From Apiosordaria backusii (lineage: Eukaryota > Ascomycota > Sordariomycetes > Sordariales > Lasiosphaeriaceae): 64,000 bases of DNA. The DNA lies in assembly GCA_030549205.1 (NCBI GenBank), contig JAUKTV010000003.1, forward strand, positions 744,001-808,000. Reading direction: 5' to 3'. Shown here one piece after another: positions 35,263 to 46,108 of this stretch (positions within the stretch are counted from its first letter, which is position 1; each line of letters begins with the position of its first letter). The notes beneath the pieces were generated by a model that saw only the letters and a list, made by a program, of their open reading frames with translations, had not been told where the DNA came from and ran no database searches. The position numbers were made by a program, and so were the translations under genes.

Positions 35263-37349
35263 TTAGTCATCATCAATGACAATCGCCCCGTCACTGCTAC
35301 TGCCACCAGATGGCGCATCATCCACTATGACGATATCATCATCATCATTGGCAGCAGTAGTCTTGACCTTCTTCGCTGTCCCCTCGTCGCCTTCGGGATG
35401 GGCGCGTTTAGCAGGGGTAACAGCTTCAGCAGAAGGCTTAATGAGCGAGACGACAAGCGGAGGGCTGTCGCTGGCGGTGCCGTTGGTCTCCGGAACGGGC
35501 CTTTTGGGTTTGGCGGGGATTTTGATCTCTTTGTCAGAGGCGAGAATTCCCTTGACGGGTTTATCTTGGAGAGGCTCTTTTCTGTGGGAGGAGAGGGGTC
35601 AGCCAACTGCTCTCAAGAGGGGTGACAACAGAAGTAAAGACTTACGATTCCGAAAGGGCGACCACAACATTGACCAACTCGTCATCTTGATCCCTAACGG
35701 TCAGGAAGGAGTCCGACTTGATGTCTGTGTACATAATTGTGTTAGAATACTCCGCTGTACAAGCGCTGTAGGATAGTGTGAGAAAAGGGAAAGAGAAACA
35801 TACCAAGCTCACTCAGCTTCTTCTCCAAGTTGTCAGTCTCGTCGGGATCATAAATGATCCCCACCTCGTTGCTGATAGAAATCTCCTTCTCCCCATACCC
35901 AAGCTCCTCCTTCAACAAGTCTTCAACGAGATCGTTGAGCGTAGCCTTTGAGAAGTCTACCAGCGCCCGTATCTGAAATGAACCACACACTGGGCAGTCA
36001 GGGTTGGGTGCTCTTGACTTATCCGCCGCAAGTAGTCTGGCGGGGGCAAACGGCGTGAGGAAAACCTCTTTCGCCTGGCTGTATTGACCCTTGAGCACCT
36101 TGAACGCCTCCAAGACACAGAGACCAGCCACAATGGCATTCGTAGTGGCGATAGCAGGGATGATATTCCCCGCCATTTGCTTGATGTCGAACTTGGATTT
36201 CCGGTCAATTCCGAAGAGAGTCGACCGAATATTGGCGCTGGCGGCCACAAAGTCGAGAGTATCCTCGTCGTCCTTGTCAAATGTGATGACAGCGTCTTGG
36301 CCGGCAGCCTTGCTTTCGAGTACGCGCTTGCTCAGCCGGTCGAGGCTGTCGTTGAATACGATCAGGTTCTCCTCCAGCGTCCAAGTCTTTTGCTGATCTT
36401 TCAATACCGCCTCCTTGTCCAGCGCAGAAGCCTTCTCCATGAGAGCCTTGTAATCGAGGGGCTCAGGGGGCTTTCTGGTCTTCCACATGTCCTCCATGGA
36501 GCGTAACCGAACAATGTCGGTGTTGAATACTTTCTGGAAGAGAGCTTCGTTGAACTCTGGGGTGCCGACTGATTGTCGGATCCTTCGCAGGGCCTCTGAC
36601 TCCCTCTTTAGCTCTTCGATTTCCTGCGCATTGTCGGCATCGGTGGAGTGGTCAAAGGCAGACTCGTCTTCGCTAGTTCCGAAGATTTCGTTCAGGAGGT
36701 AGCTCTTGCCCCAAACGATGCAGTGAATCGGCTGACTCGGTGTGCTGCGGATCGTGCAAACGGGGAACGATTTCGGTGTTTCTTTAGGTGTGCAGTCATA
36801 GCAAGCCGTGACGCCCTTCTTGATGACCTGAACTTGGCCATTGAAGCCAGTAGTGCCGCTCTCGATGAGTGGCACATCGGCTGCTAGGCACATCTTGTTC
36901 ACATGTCGCCTCGCCTCGAGGTTGTCGAGGGCGTTGAAAACTATCCTAAAGCTGCTGAACCACTCGATGTTGAATTGGGGGTCTTTAATGTTGCCATGGT
37001 ATGGGATGATCTTGACGTTGGGGTTGAACTTTTGTGCTGCCTCTGTGGCTACCTAGAAAGACGATGGTTGTCAGCCTTGCGACTTCGCGAATCGATGCGA
37101 CTTGGGAAGTTGTGGTGTAAGTACCAGGGCTTTCGACTTTTTAATGTGTTCCTGTCGAAAGAGAAACTGTCGATTCAGATTGCTCAGGTCGATTGTGTCC
37201 AAGTCGACGATGTGTGTCTCCCCAAAGCCAGTCAAGACGAGGTTCTTGAGTAATTCGCATCCGATTCCACCAGCGCCGACCATGAGCACCCGCGACCTTT
37301 TTGCTTCGGTCAGCGGTGACACGCCGTCAAACTCGGGGTCTGATGACAT
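35263..37349 (-). CDS. uba2: SUMO-activating enzyme subunit Uba2
   Basis: Four exons (37349-37125, 37052-35804, 35724-35646, 35581-35263) encode 623 residues. Uba2 is the catalytic half of the SUMO E1; it adenylates SUMO and carries it as a thioester. The nucleotide-binding motif VGAGGIGCELLKNL is near 24-37. Zinc cysteines occur in ACYDC (159, 162) and DCPVC. The catalytic cysteine is expected at 174 in FPVCTIRSTPSQP, the same place as in other Uba2 proteins. A ubiquitin-fold segment follows (DLVEDLLKEELG to DSFLTVRDQDDELVNVVV). The C-terminus has two acidic hydrophobic motifs, DDIVIVDD and GAIVIDDD, resembling SUMO-interacting motifs. The Lys/Arg-rich stretch before them may be a nuclear localisation signal. 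Confidence 0.96.
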
Positions 37350-38214
37350 GGTGGGCAAGAGCGGTTTTTGCCAAACCTTCGGCCTCGTTTGGTAGGGTGT
37401 CGATGTTTGGTTTGACAGCTGTTTGCCGGGTTTGCGTGTTTGGGGAGTGGTTTTGGAAGAGAGCTTCAAATCGCTGGAATTGCCAGGCAGGGAACGCGCC
37501 GGACATCACTGATGCGGGTCATGGCGCACTGCAGGCCCCACTCGGCTGCCTGGAGAAGCTCCCCATTGGCCGCCCTGTCTGTGCTGCTCTTACACTGAGC
37601 TCACTCACCTTTCACCTCTGTGAGGACATCCTCTCTTGAACACTTCTTCTGCCCATAAAGGGCAATTTTCGAGCTGAGCCGCTCTTGCAATTGAAACCAG
37701 GAGGCTCAAGCCTCTTTTGTATACTGAGTCAATCTTTATATTATTCCGATGATGGCGAAATGAATCGAATAAAGGAGACACGCCGCTTATCTCAGCCTCA
37801 AGTGCAAACTTCGACAACCATCCCAAGATATTGAAACATGTCGTCCCAACAAATCTCGGCATCGCCATAGGACATAAGGCAGCTTTTAGTATATATCTAA
37901 TATCAGACGGTTTCCTGCATTTCTTCTCTTCTTGACCCTCTACCCCTTTGAGCTCTTCTTGTCATGTCCAAATAACCCTTCAGCCTGCCCAGGCTTTATT
38001 CTGCTCTGCACAGTCCCACTTATCTGATTTTCATTCTTAATTGACCGCTTAATCCACATCAAGCCAACTCACTCACCTCCAGTCATCTCATCTCAACAAA
38101 CACCCTTTGATCTTTCCATTGACTGCCTGCCTAGTCAAACTCTCATAGAAATTCGTCTCATCTCAACAACCAAACTCACAGTGATACAAACAGACGAGAA
38201 GAAAAAGGGAAAAA
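37350..38214. promoter_or_regulatory. divergent promoter region of UBA2 and QNG1
   Basis: This interval separates two head-to-head start codons. The side next to QNG1 is CT/CA-rich (38,050-38,210). No specific factor site is claimed. Confidence 0.5.
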
Positions 38215-39538
38215 ATGTCAGATTCCGAACCCGACCTCGAACTTCTCGAGCTCCTCCGCCAACATCTCGCCGGCAAACCACAAAAAGCCTCTGAACCCGA
38301 GACTGGCGTCCTAGAGTCAGCCGAATATGTCTACAACAACTCCATCGACGTGGCCCTTGACATGCGGTCCTGCAAAAACGCTGCCAAAGCCATCTACTCT
38401 CAGATGCAAATAAAATCTTACTCACCCGCCACCTGGTCATCACACGAGCTACACCCTCACCCATCCAAGGGTGACAAGCCCGAAGATGTAGTAGCCTTTA
38501 TCTTCGCAATGGATCTCTTGAACTTTTCCTTCTGGAGTGAGAAGAGTGAAGAAGAGAGATTCGCCATTGAGTACAAGGGGAAGAAGTGGACGGGATATTG
38601 GAGTCTGGTAGCTGGTTTACAAAGGGCCTTGGAGGAGGGTATGTCTCTTTTTTTTTTTTTTTACCACTATCAAAACAACACAAAACTAACACCATCCCAG
38701 GCATCCCCATAACCGACCCTCACTTCTGGCAAAACGAAGACGAATTCACCATCGAAACCCTCCGGCACGTCTTTCGCTCTGCCACCTCAGAGCAGATGCC
38801 CCTCCTCCAAGCCCGTCTCTCCTGCCTCCGTGAAGCCGGTCAAATTCTCTACGAGGCATGCTTTTGCCCCTTCCTTCATCCCTCATCCCAAAATGTCCCC
38901 ATTTTGTTCTTCACTCAACTAACACATTTCCTAAAGAAATACTCCTGCCACCCCCTCCACCTAATCACCACCTCCCGCCACTCCGCCGCCCGCCTCGTCA
39001 ACCTCCTCTCCGACACCTTCCCCTGCTTCAACGACTCCCATTTTCCCCTCGACACCCCCTTCACCCGGCGCAAACCCATCCGCCTCCTCAAGCGCGCCCA
39101 GATCCTCGTCGCCGACCTCTGGGCCTGCTTCGAGGGCCAAGGCCCCTACGGCACCTTCCACGACATTGACAAGATCACCATGTTTGCCGACTACCGCATC
39201 CCGCAGATGCTCAACCAGATGGGGTGCCTGCAGTACAGCCCCCCTCTGGAGACTGCCATCAGATTAAAGAGGGATATACCCTCGGGGAGTAATTGGGAGA
39301 TACAATTGCGAGGTGAGTACTGCAATGTTTGAGTGAAGGGAATGGGGCTGACAACCAAAATATAGCGTGCAGTATCTGGTGCGTGGAGCTCATAAGAAGG
39401 GAGATTGTAAAAGAAAATCCGGGCGCAAAGGTCAATGCGATCTTGATTGATTTTTTCTTGTATGACACGATAAAAGAGATGGAGGAGGAGGGGAGTGAGA
39501 CCGTGCCGCATCATAGGACCAGGAGTATATGGTACTGA
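38215..39538 (+). CDS. qng1: queuosine 5'-phosphate N-glycosylase, queuosine salvage
   Basis: Four exons (38215-38638, 38701-38855, 38937-39312, 39366-39538) encode 375 residues. Qng1 (DUF2419 family) releases queuine base from queuosine monophosphate so that it can be put into tRNA; fungi cannot make queuine and depend on salvage. Family segments seen are YWSLVAGLQRALEEG, DPHFWQN, NLLSDTFPCFND, KRAQILVADLWACFEGQG, ITMFADYRIPQML and ACSIWCVELIRREIV, ending in the typical ILIDFFLYD and HRTRSIWY. Intron 2 (38856-38936) starts GC, not GT; it is 81 bases and free of stops. Removing it restores the family sequence (GQILYE joined to KYSCHPLHLI). The length is close to that of animal homologues (about 340). 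Confidence 0.93.
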
Positions 39539-39844
39539 TCTGGGCTGATCATTCGTGAATCTGATGCAAGTTGATAGACTATAGAGAGAATATGAGCGAA
39601 ATAATATGCCCATTTGTTGTCCGTATTTGGTTTGAGCTATCTAAAGTACAAATATCCAGCCAGACATGTGTATATCCAGCGACGATACCTAGCAACTCCA
39701 TATTCTGTTGCAAATCGTCCCCTTCCTGATATCATCCCCCCTCAAAAGAAAACACGAAACCCAGACTCCAGAACTCCATTGTGCCCCATTCATACCCCCC
39801 CCCCGCAAATCAATCCATATCTTCATGCCCCCAACTTTGTGAAA
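39539..39844. other. shared 3' flank of two convergent genes
   Basis: This holds the 3' ends of QNG1 and the polymerase delta subunit gene. Nothing else is seen. Confidence 0.5.
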
Positions 39845-40479
39845 TCACTCCCTCTCCCCAACCGCAGTACTATTCAACAACTCATCCAAATGCGCCCTCT
39901 CCCCGCTCCTCTCCTCCTTAACCAACACCGCCAGCACCTCAATCGGCGGGTTCAACCCCAGCCTCTCCGCTCTCTGCCATCTTTTGAGCCGTGTAATCCC
40001 CACACAGGGCTACAATACCAAACTCATTAGCACACCTCCCACTCATTCCAAGGATTTGCGTAAAAAGAACTTACCCCATACTGACTACTAACATCCCAAT
40101 ACCGCAACACCTTCTCCCCCGTCGTCAACCCCGCAGTATGCTTCTTGTGCACCTCCTTCGCCAACCGGGACTCCTCAATCGATTTCCAATAACGATTGAT
40201 CGCCGCCTGGGAGATCTTGCTAGCTTTAACCTCAGCGGGCGAGAGCTTCACCTCTGCTTTCTCTTCTTTCTCGACCTTGACAGAAACTGGTTCAGGAGCG
40301 GGTGAGGGCGTCGCTGTCCTGACCAACGCTTCCTCGACTTTGGCGACCTTGTCCTTTGGGTGAGCGCGGGAGGGGAGCGGCTTGGTGATTTTGTTGTTGA
40401 AGTTGAGCTTTGCTTGCTTGGCTTCTCCTCCGGCTTTGGAGGAGGAAGTCGCTCGGGTGGAGCGACGGGTTACGGGCAT
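39845..40479 (-). CDS. DNA polymerase delta subunit 4 (Cdm1/p12-like)
   Basis: Two exons (40479-40075, 40009-39845) encode 189 residues. This is the small accessory subunit of replicative polymerase delta, which helps hold the complex to PCNA. The basic N-terminus ends in KQAKLNFNNKITK (21-33), a PCNA-interacting-peptide-like motif. The middle is charged and disordered. The conserved C-terminal domain spans the intron: GEKVLRYWDVSSQYG joined to PCVGITRLKRWQRAERLGL and PPIEVLAVLV, which is the diagnostic segment of the family. The donor is GTAAGT and the acceptor TTGTAG, phase 0. The ATG at 40479 is chosen because the upstream in-frame extension has no family support. Confidence 0.9.
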
Positions 40480-41108
40480 TTTTGCGGTTTGTTGAGTGGG
40501 TGGTGGGTGTGGTGAGAGTGAGAGCCGGGGTGGTAGTTGGGTTGTTTGATCAAGGTGAGAGAGGTCGGTGAGTGACGTCAGTGGTGGGGATGTGTAAGTG
40601 AATTTCTTGATGGTTACGAAAAAGGTGGGATGCCGTTTGTCGCTATGGTGTACAAATTCCAGTGAGTTGTAGTTCTCTGTCATAAGTTCGGAGAGAGATT
40701 GTGTGTAAAATCGGTGTGTGCTGAAATGGCTGCTTGCAGCTCTCTCAAGGCAGGAAGGCAGCGCATTGGAGGGGCTGGGGAGCGCCTTCCCCAGCAGCTC
40801 ATTGTCATTTGTCGCTCGGAGCAACGGCTCCCCTGTTCGCGAAACTGTGGCGTGGTCACGTGAGTCTGATTGGCCCTTTCATCAGTATTCTCTTCTTTTT
40901 TTGATGTTTGAGAAGATCAAATATCGTTAATAGTGAGATATCGCTCTTTAAGGTCTGCTGAAGTTGGAGCGACGGCATTAGTGCATATGCTCGGGAATCG
41001 TTGTGGCCGTTGAAATCGTCGAGCTTCCCACCCTTTGCTTAGACCAGCAACCATGTCCGAGTGATTGGAAGCTCCCATTGCCAACAGACCTCAACAGACA
41101 GAAATTCT
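40480..41108. other. intergenic, polymerase subunit promoter
   Basis: This contains the promoter of the polymerase delta subunit gene and the 3' flank of the next minus-strand gene. No further gene is recognised. Confidence 0.5.
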
Positions 41109-42486
41109 TCAACCATCGTCCGCCTCCCTCTCTTCCTTACATTGATCCCACCACTCCCTCAGTCCCTCCACCTCCCCTTTACACCACCCCAGCTCCCTCC
41201 CCTCAACCCACCACCTCCCACCCCCCTTCGGCCGATCACTAACATACTTCTTCAAACTCCCCCCGTCAAGCTTGTGGTTCTTGACCCCCATAAGCAGCAC
41301 CACCTCACCCAGTCCCGGTTCAAATTTCTCTGGTTCCAGAAAAACTGTAAAATGCACATGCTTCTCCGGTGTGCTCTGGTCAACCACCCTAGCTTGTCTC
41401 TGGACATAAGGCGGGTAAGGACAAGGTTCAACTTCTGACAGCTGGGTAACGATGACAAGGACGTTGACCATCCAGTTTTGTTTGTAAGGCAGATGTGGGA
41501 TCTGACTGAGGGGTGTGAGTTTGAGGGGTTGGGCTGGGTCGTTGGAGAGCCAAGGGAGGGGTTTGGGGGTTATGTTTTGCGGTTGCGGTCGTGAGTGAGG
41601 ATGGGATATATGTGGCTGAGGAGTGGCCAGTTGTTGAGGAGGCGGCTTTGATTGATTTTGAAGTTGTTGAGGCTGTTGCTTAAACGCCGGCGGTCGCTGC
41701 GGTGTTGTGTTGTTTGTTCCCGTATTTGCCATAACCATGGCCCTCCTCTGCGTCGCTCTCTCAGTCGATATCTCCATCCGCTCAAACCCATCCTCTTCGT
41801 AATCCGACTCAGAGATGTAATCCTCATCTTTCTCGCCTTGCTCCGCCCCCTCTCTATTACCTTCCACCGCAGCCCCCTCCTCTTTCTTTCTCCTCTCTTC
41901 CTCTTCTCGCATTTTCTCCCTCTCGATTTCCGACTCCCTCCGCTTCCGATCCTCCACCTCCCTCACCCTAGCCTCCAACCCAAACCGTTTCCCCTCCCCA
42001 TTCTTCTTCTTCCCCAACAACTCCCTCACATCCTTCACCTCCCTCCCCTCTTCCCTCAGCACCTCCAAATACCCCTCATCCCACCCCACAGTCCTGATAT
42101 CCCTATAACAAGATACCACTCCTTTCCCTTCCCCCCTCCCCCCCCTTCCTTGTCCACCTCAATCTCAGCAATCTCAAACCGATCCAACCTCACATACCCC
42201 CCTCAAAAACCTTCCCCCCGTCCACAACCCAGTGCATACTCCCCCTCACCAGCCCCTGAATCACCAGCTCCCCATCCCCCAGCAGCAACCTCACCGCTTT
42301 CCTCCCGTCCTGCTGCACCCCAATGACGTCGATACCCTCCACTAAAAACACCGATCCTTGGATACAATGCTTTGTTCTGAGAATGTCCAATATCAGGGGT
42401 TTTATCTCCGTATGGATTGGCTTCGAGGGGTCGAGGGAGATGATTCCATTGCTGCTCTGGACTTTGGTGGGGGAGGGTGGTGGCAT
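41109..42486 (-). CDS. uncharacterised protein with OB-fold-like ends
   Basis: The working model has exons 42486-42198 and 42148-41109 and encodes 442 residues. The N-terminal segment (VFLVEGIDVIGVQ, AVRLLLGDGELVIQGLV) and the C-terminal one (MVNVLVIVTQLSEVEPCPYPP, HFTVFLEP, GEVVLLMGVKNHKLDGGSLKKYVSDRP, RWWVE) are strand-rich with the alternation of small OB folds. Between them lies a Glu/Lys/Arg-rich helix (about residues 120-190) and a Gln/Pro-rich linker. I do not recognise a named family; a nucleic-acid-binding role is inference from the fold impression only. The intron is 49 bases, with GTATGT donor and ACAAG acceptor, and itself encodes a plausible strand in another frame, so the junction needs transcript support. 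Confidence 0.65.
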
Positions 42487-43297
42487 TCTGTGAACCTTCT
42501 GGGTATCATCAATAAGTTAAAAAAAACAAGCAGAAACTCCAAAACTCCATGGAACAATGAGGATACAATTTCAGAATACTAGCAGTCAGTGGTTGACGTA
42601 AAGTTTCTAGTCCGCGACAATTGGTCACGTCTCAACGCGTCAGTGGCTGTTGCAGCATTTACTATGCCTAAACCCTAACCCAGAAGCCATCAAGAGCCGG
42701 ACTCTTGACGACCAGTTCAACGGAGTAACGGACACCGATCAATACACAGTAGTTCAAGACCGGACTGTCTCAGCAGTTCGACACCTACAGAAAACTTTCT
42801 GGGGTGGCTCTTAGACAATCATCACATAACATCTCATCTGTATTCTCCGTCAGGTATCGAAACTAGCTCTCTATTAAGTTGTGGAGGGCCCGGGGTAATT
42901 AAAAGAAGAAAGGAAAAAAAAAAGTTGCAAAGATGCGAAAGGAGCTACGGATAATAAAAAGAAAATAGGGTAACGAGAAGAGTCCAGTCCACCGAGATAA
43001 CTGCCAACAAGACGACATAAAACACCATCAGGTCAAACCTAATAGGGCATGACCAGTTAAACCGCAATCACATATGCGCCTCGCTATTTTCCCTCCCCAC
43101 AACCCCCTCACTGCTCCGTCCCCCGTTTTTGTTTCGATGTTGCAAGAGCTTTTCTGCGTTTCTGGTGGCACTACACTGCTTCTGCCGGGATATCAAAAGG
43201 TCTGTCATGGTCATATGTTGTAGGGGGCGAATAAACACTATCTGTAAGTGTCTGTGTATGCGTGATTAGAGACTCCGTCGTTCTTACTCCGTCGTTC
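42487..43297. other. intergenic with telomere-like motif at 42667-42681
   Basis: CCTAAACCCTAACCC at 42667-42681 matches the telobox type of promoter motif and lies about 180 bases upstream of the OB-fold-like gene's start. The rest is the 3' flank of the septin gene, with a poly-A/G stretch near 42,900. Confidence 0.5.
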
Positions 43298-44443
43298 TTA
43301 GTAGCCGTTCATGGTCATTCTTTGGGAGCTGCGGCTCATCTCGCGGTCAGCGGCCGGGCTGATGGGCCTGCTGCCGTGGCCCTGGGCGCTGGGGTCCTTG
43401 AGAGCCAGGAGCTGCTTGGCGCGGAAGGTCTCGTAGTGGATTTGAGATGTTGTCTCGATGAGATCCTGGAGGTGGGTGCGGAGGAGGAAATTCCGGAGGT
43501 AGACAAATTCGCAGTGGGTCTCGTCCTCAACGTTGATCACTCCCCACCGGTTCTGACGGCCGCGGACTTGCTTGTTGTTGACGATGATCGACTTCTCGGA
43601 ACCAACGACGGCAAAGGGGATCAAGCTCTGGAAACGGTGTTAGTCACGACCCAGATACGCCTGAAAGATATCTCAACCCACCTTGATCTGGCTGTTGACA
43701 GCACGCTCCTCGTCGTCAAACTCCTCGTTGTCGTAGGGGTACATCTTGAGGTTGTGGAAAGCAAACTCCTCCTTGATGCGCTCCTTGAAGGCTTGACGCT
43801 CCTCCAGAGTCAAAGAATCGGATTTGGCGATAACGGGAACGACATTGACGACATCAGAGAGCTTCTTGAGGACGACAATATCGATGGGCTTGAGGGAGTG
43901 GCCCGATGGCTGGATGAAGAACAAGCAGCAGTGGATGCGGGTGTCCTGAATGTAGCGCTCACGCTGAGCAGTAAGCTCCTTGCGGAGGTAGGCCGAGTGC
44001 TGGTCCTTGATGTACTTCACGATGGGGTCCCAGCACCTGTCGTTGTTGATAAGGTCGCCATAGCCGGGGGTATCGACAATGTTGAGTCTGAGACGGACGC
44101 CGTTCTCCTCGATAATGTGCGAAACGGACTGAATCTCGGTGGTGGAGCGGATGACCTCGTCAGGAAGCAGTCTGCCCTTGGACTCGATGAGGTGCGAGGC
44201 GAAGATGGTGTTGATCAAGGTCGACTTGCCGAGACCCGTCTGGCCTGCATTGCACGAGACACGTCAATCCCAGCTCGCGAACGGGAGGTGTTAGTTGAGG
44301 ATAACAATGGAAGCGGACTGACCGACGCAGATAACGTTGAACTGGAAGCCACGCTTGAGGAGCTTGCGCTCGATCTGGGACGTGATGCTGTCGAAACCGA
44401 CGTGGCTCTGGGGGTAGATGGTGGCAGCAGGCATGGCGGCCAT
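43298..44443 (-). CDS. cdc-10: septin, Cdc10/AspD class
   Basis: Three exons (44443-44323, 44244-43682, 43627-43298) encode 337 residues. Septins are GTP-binding filament proteins at septa and hyphal tips. The protein has the G1 loop GQTGLGKS (41-48, split by intron 1), G3 DTPG (98-101) and G4 AKSD (180-183). The septin unique element is present near the C-terminus (LRNFLLRTHLQDLIETTSQI). The short C-terminus lacks a coiled coil, which together with HYETFRAKQLLALK marks the Cdc10 class rather than Cdc3, Cdc11 or Cdc12. The N-terminus HVGFDSITSQIERKLLKRG is the polybasic region that binds membranes. It is divergently arranged with the mitochondrial ribosomal protein gene. Confidence 0.95.
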
Positions 44444-45100
44444 TGTTGCGGTGATGGGTGATGGGTGATGGAATAGATAACTGGCTGAAGAGACGGGCTA
44501 GAGGCTGTTCCAAAAAGCAGTCGGGCAAGCACCGGGAAGAGAGGCGCTCACGGAGGAATGGATGGGTGAAGATGGCGATGTGTTCGGTCGGGTTGTGGTG
44601 AGGTTTCGAAAGTTGGGGGATTTTCCTCACTGCACCGTGGACCTTCCTGCCGGCAGCGTGTGCCAAACAATAATTTCCGTCCAAGGGGTCGCTCGCCAGC
44701 TGGGGAAAGGGGGACGGGACCTCGCCGGCACCTGATTGGCCTGGTGGAGCTGCCGCCCCAGGCACAACCTCAATTGGGTTTAGGGGGTCTTAGCGCACTC
44801 TCCAGCGCGCAGTGGCAGCTCTGAGCTGGAGAGGGGCCGTGCCATCCCGGCCCATTCTTTTCAACATCCGAGTGGATTGAGTGGGACAATCCTATCGCGA
44901 AGACCGGCGGCCGACAATATTTTTTTGGGCCGACGACTGAGACCGACCCGACAGCGCAATCTACATCATCACGGTGCAGCCACGAGAGGAGGACGTACTG
45001 AACTGTTGAGAGAGAAATTGACGGACCGGAGAACCCGAAATCATTATTTTGGCCGGACAACCAAGCCCGGCAGCAGTTGACGATATCCCCAAGAAAAAAC
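44444..45100. promoter_or_regulatory. divergent promoter region, septin and mrpL32 genes
   Basis: These 657 bases separate two head-to-head starts and hold both promoters. No individual factor site is assigned. Confidence 0.5.
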
Positions 45101-45612
45101 ATGGCGATGGCGGCACCAGCGATGAGGATGGCTTCCTCGGCCTCCTTCCTCCCCAGACTTCTCCCACCAACAATCTTCTCGACCACCAGGGCACAGATCC
45201 TCGTACGACAACTCTCCCTCCCACTCTTCCCAAACCTCAACATCGCCATTCCAGTAGGGATTTCGCTGGGGCTCCCATCATTACCATCAATCTTGGAGGG
45301 GATCTGGGAGGGCATCCTCAAGGCTGTACCAAAAAAGAAGACATCGCACATGAAGAAGAGACACAGACAAATGGCGGGCAAGGCTCTCAAGGATGTAACA
45401 GCGCTTTGCGTCTGCCCAGCGTGTGGTGGGATGAAGCGCATGCACTATGTCTGCCCTACCTGCGCATCAAGTAAGAGGATTTGTTTGGAAGATGGTGATA
45501 CCACATATGCTAACTTTCTGTCTAGAACTCAAGCAACTTCTGCATGGGGAGTCAAAGGCCAACGAGATGGCCGAGGAGCTTGCTGAGGAGAGCAATGCCA
45601 AGACAAAATAAA
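45101..45612 (+). CDS. mrpl32: mitochondrial large-subunit ribosomal protein bL32m
   Basis: Two exons (45101-45470, 45527-45612) encode 151 residues. The N-terminus is Ala/Arg/Ser-rich without acids, a mitochondrial presequence. The conserved core begins at AVPKKKTSHMKKRHRQMAGKAL, the bL32 signature. A zinc ribbon follows with cysteines at about 105, 108, 118 and 121 (CPACGG and CPTC). The C-terminal tail is helical and charged. The phase-1 intron has GTAAGA donor, GCTAAC branch and TCTAG acceptor. In yeast, cleavage of the bL32m presequence by the m-AAA protease controls ribosome assembly; the same logic may apply here. Confidence 0.95.
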
Positions 45613-46108
45613 TGGTCAGGGATGAGAAGGCGCTGTTGGGCTGGGTGATGGCCAGAGTTCAATGTTGAAGATATCCTGGCATATATGTGCCACCTCTTCA
45701 AGTTGGGCTGGGAGGGGAGCATATGTCCTGGATGTATATTTATTTGTCTGTACCTAAGTGCACCGCTCTGATGAGAAGCAGTGTGCACGTGTATTATACA
45801 GGGCTTCTCGGGCCTGTCAGGGCAGTCACTGAGATTGCTATGGAAAATAAAATAAGTCAAAATAAGATAAAACGAAAGCACCAGTCGAGACTTCCAATAT
45901 GTCTTGTCTTGAACTTTGAGCTTGCCGTTTTGTATGTTGCATCCTTCCAAGTCCAGTGCCTGCCGCAGTGACGTCTCCAAGAAGAGCTACCCCACCATAA
46001 ACTTCCCTGAGCAGCGCAACCGCCAGCAAGTCGCATTGAATTTCCCATTCCTTATTCTCTCCAACAGAAGCCTTTCACAAAAAACGCATGGTTTATGGAT
46101 AGGTGACA
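45613..46108. other. intergenic, no gene recognised
   Basis: This is the 3' flank of the bL32m gene and promoter plus 5' leader of SKI8. An ACGCATGG upstream ATG lies about 20 bases before the SKI8 start. Confidence 0.5.

Noticed and set aside
40480..40824. 115-codon N-terminal extension of the polymerase delta subunit
   Set aside because: The family begins near the basic MPVTRRSTRA segment; the upstream frame shows no similarity and lies in the promoter.
43262..44461. 399-codon plus-strand open frame over the septin gene
   Set aside because: It is antisense to a well-conserved septin with matching introns and has Leu/Val/Asp-rich low-information sequence.
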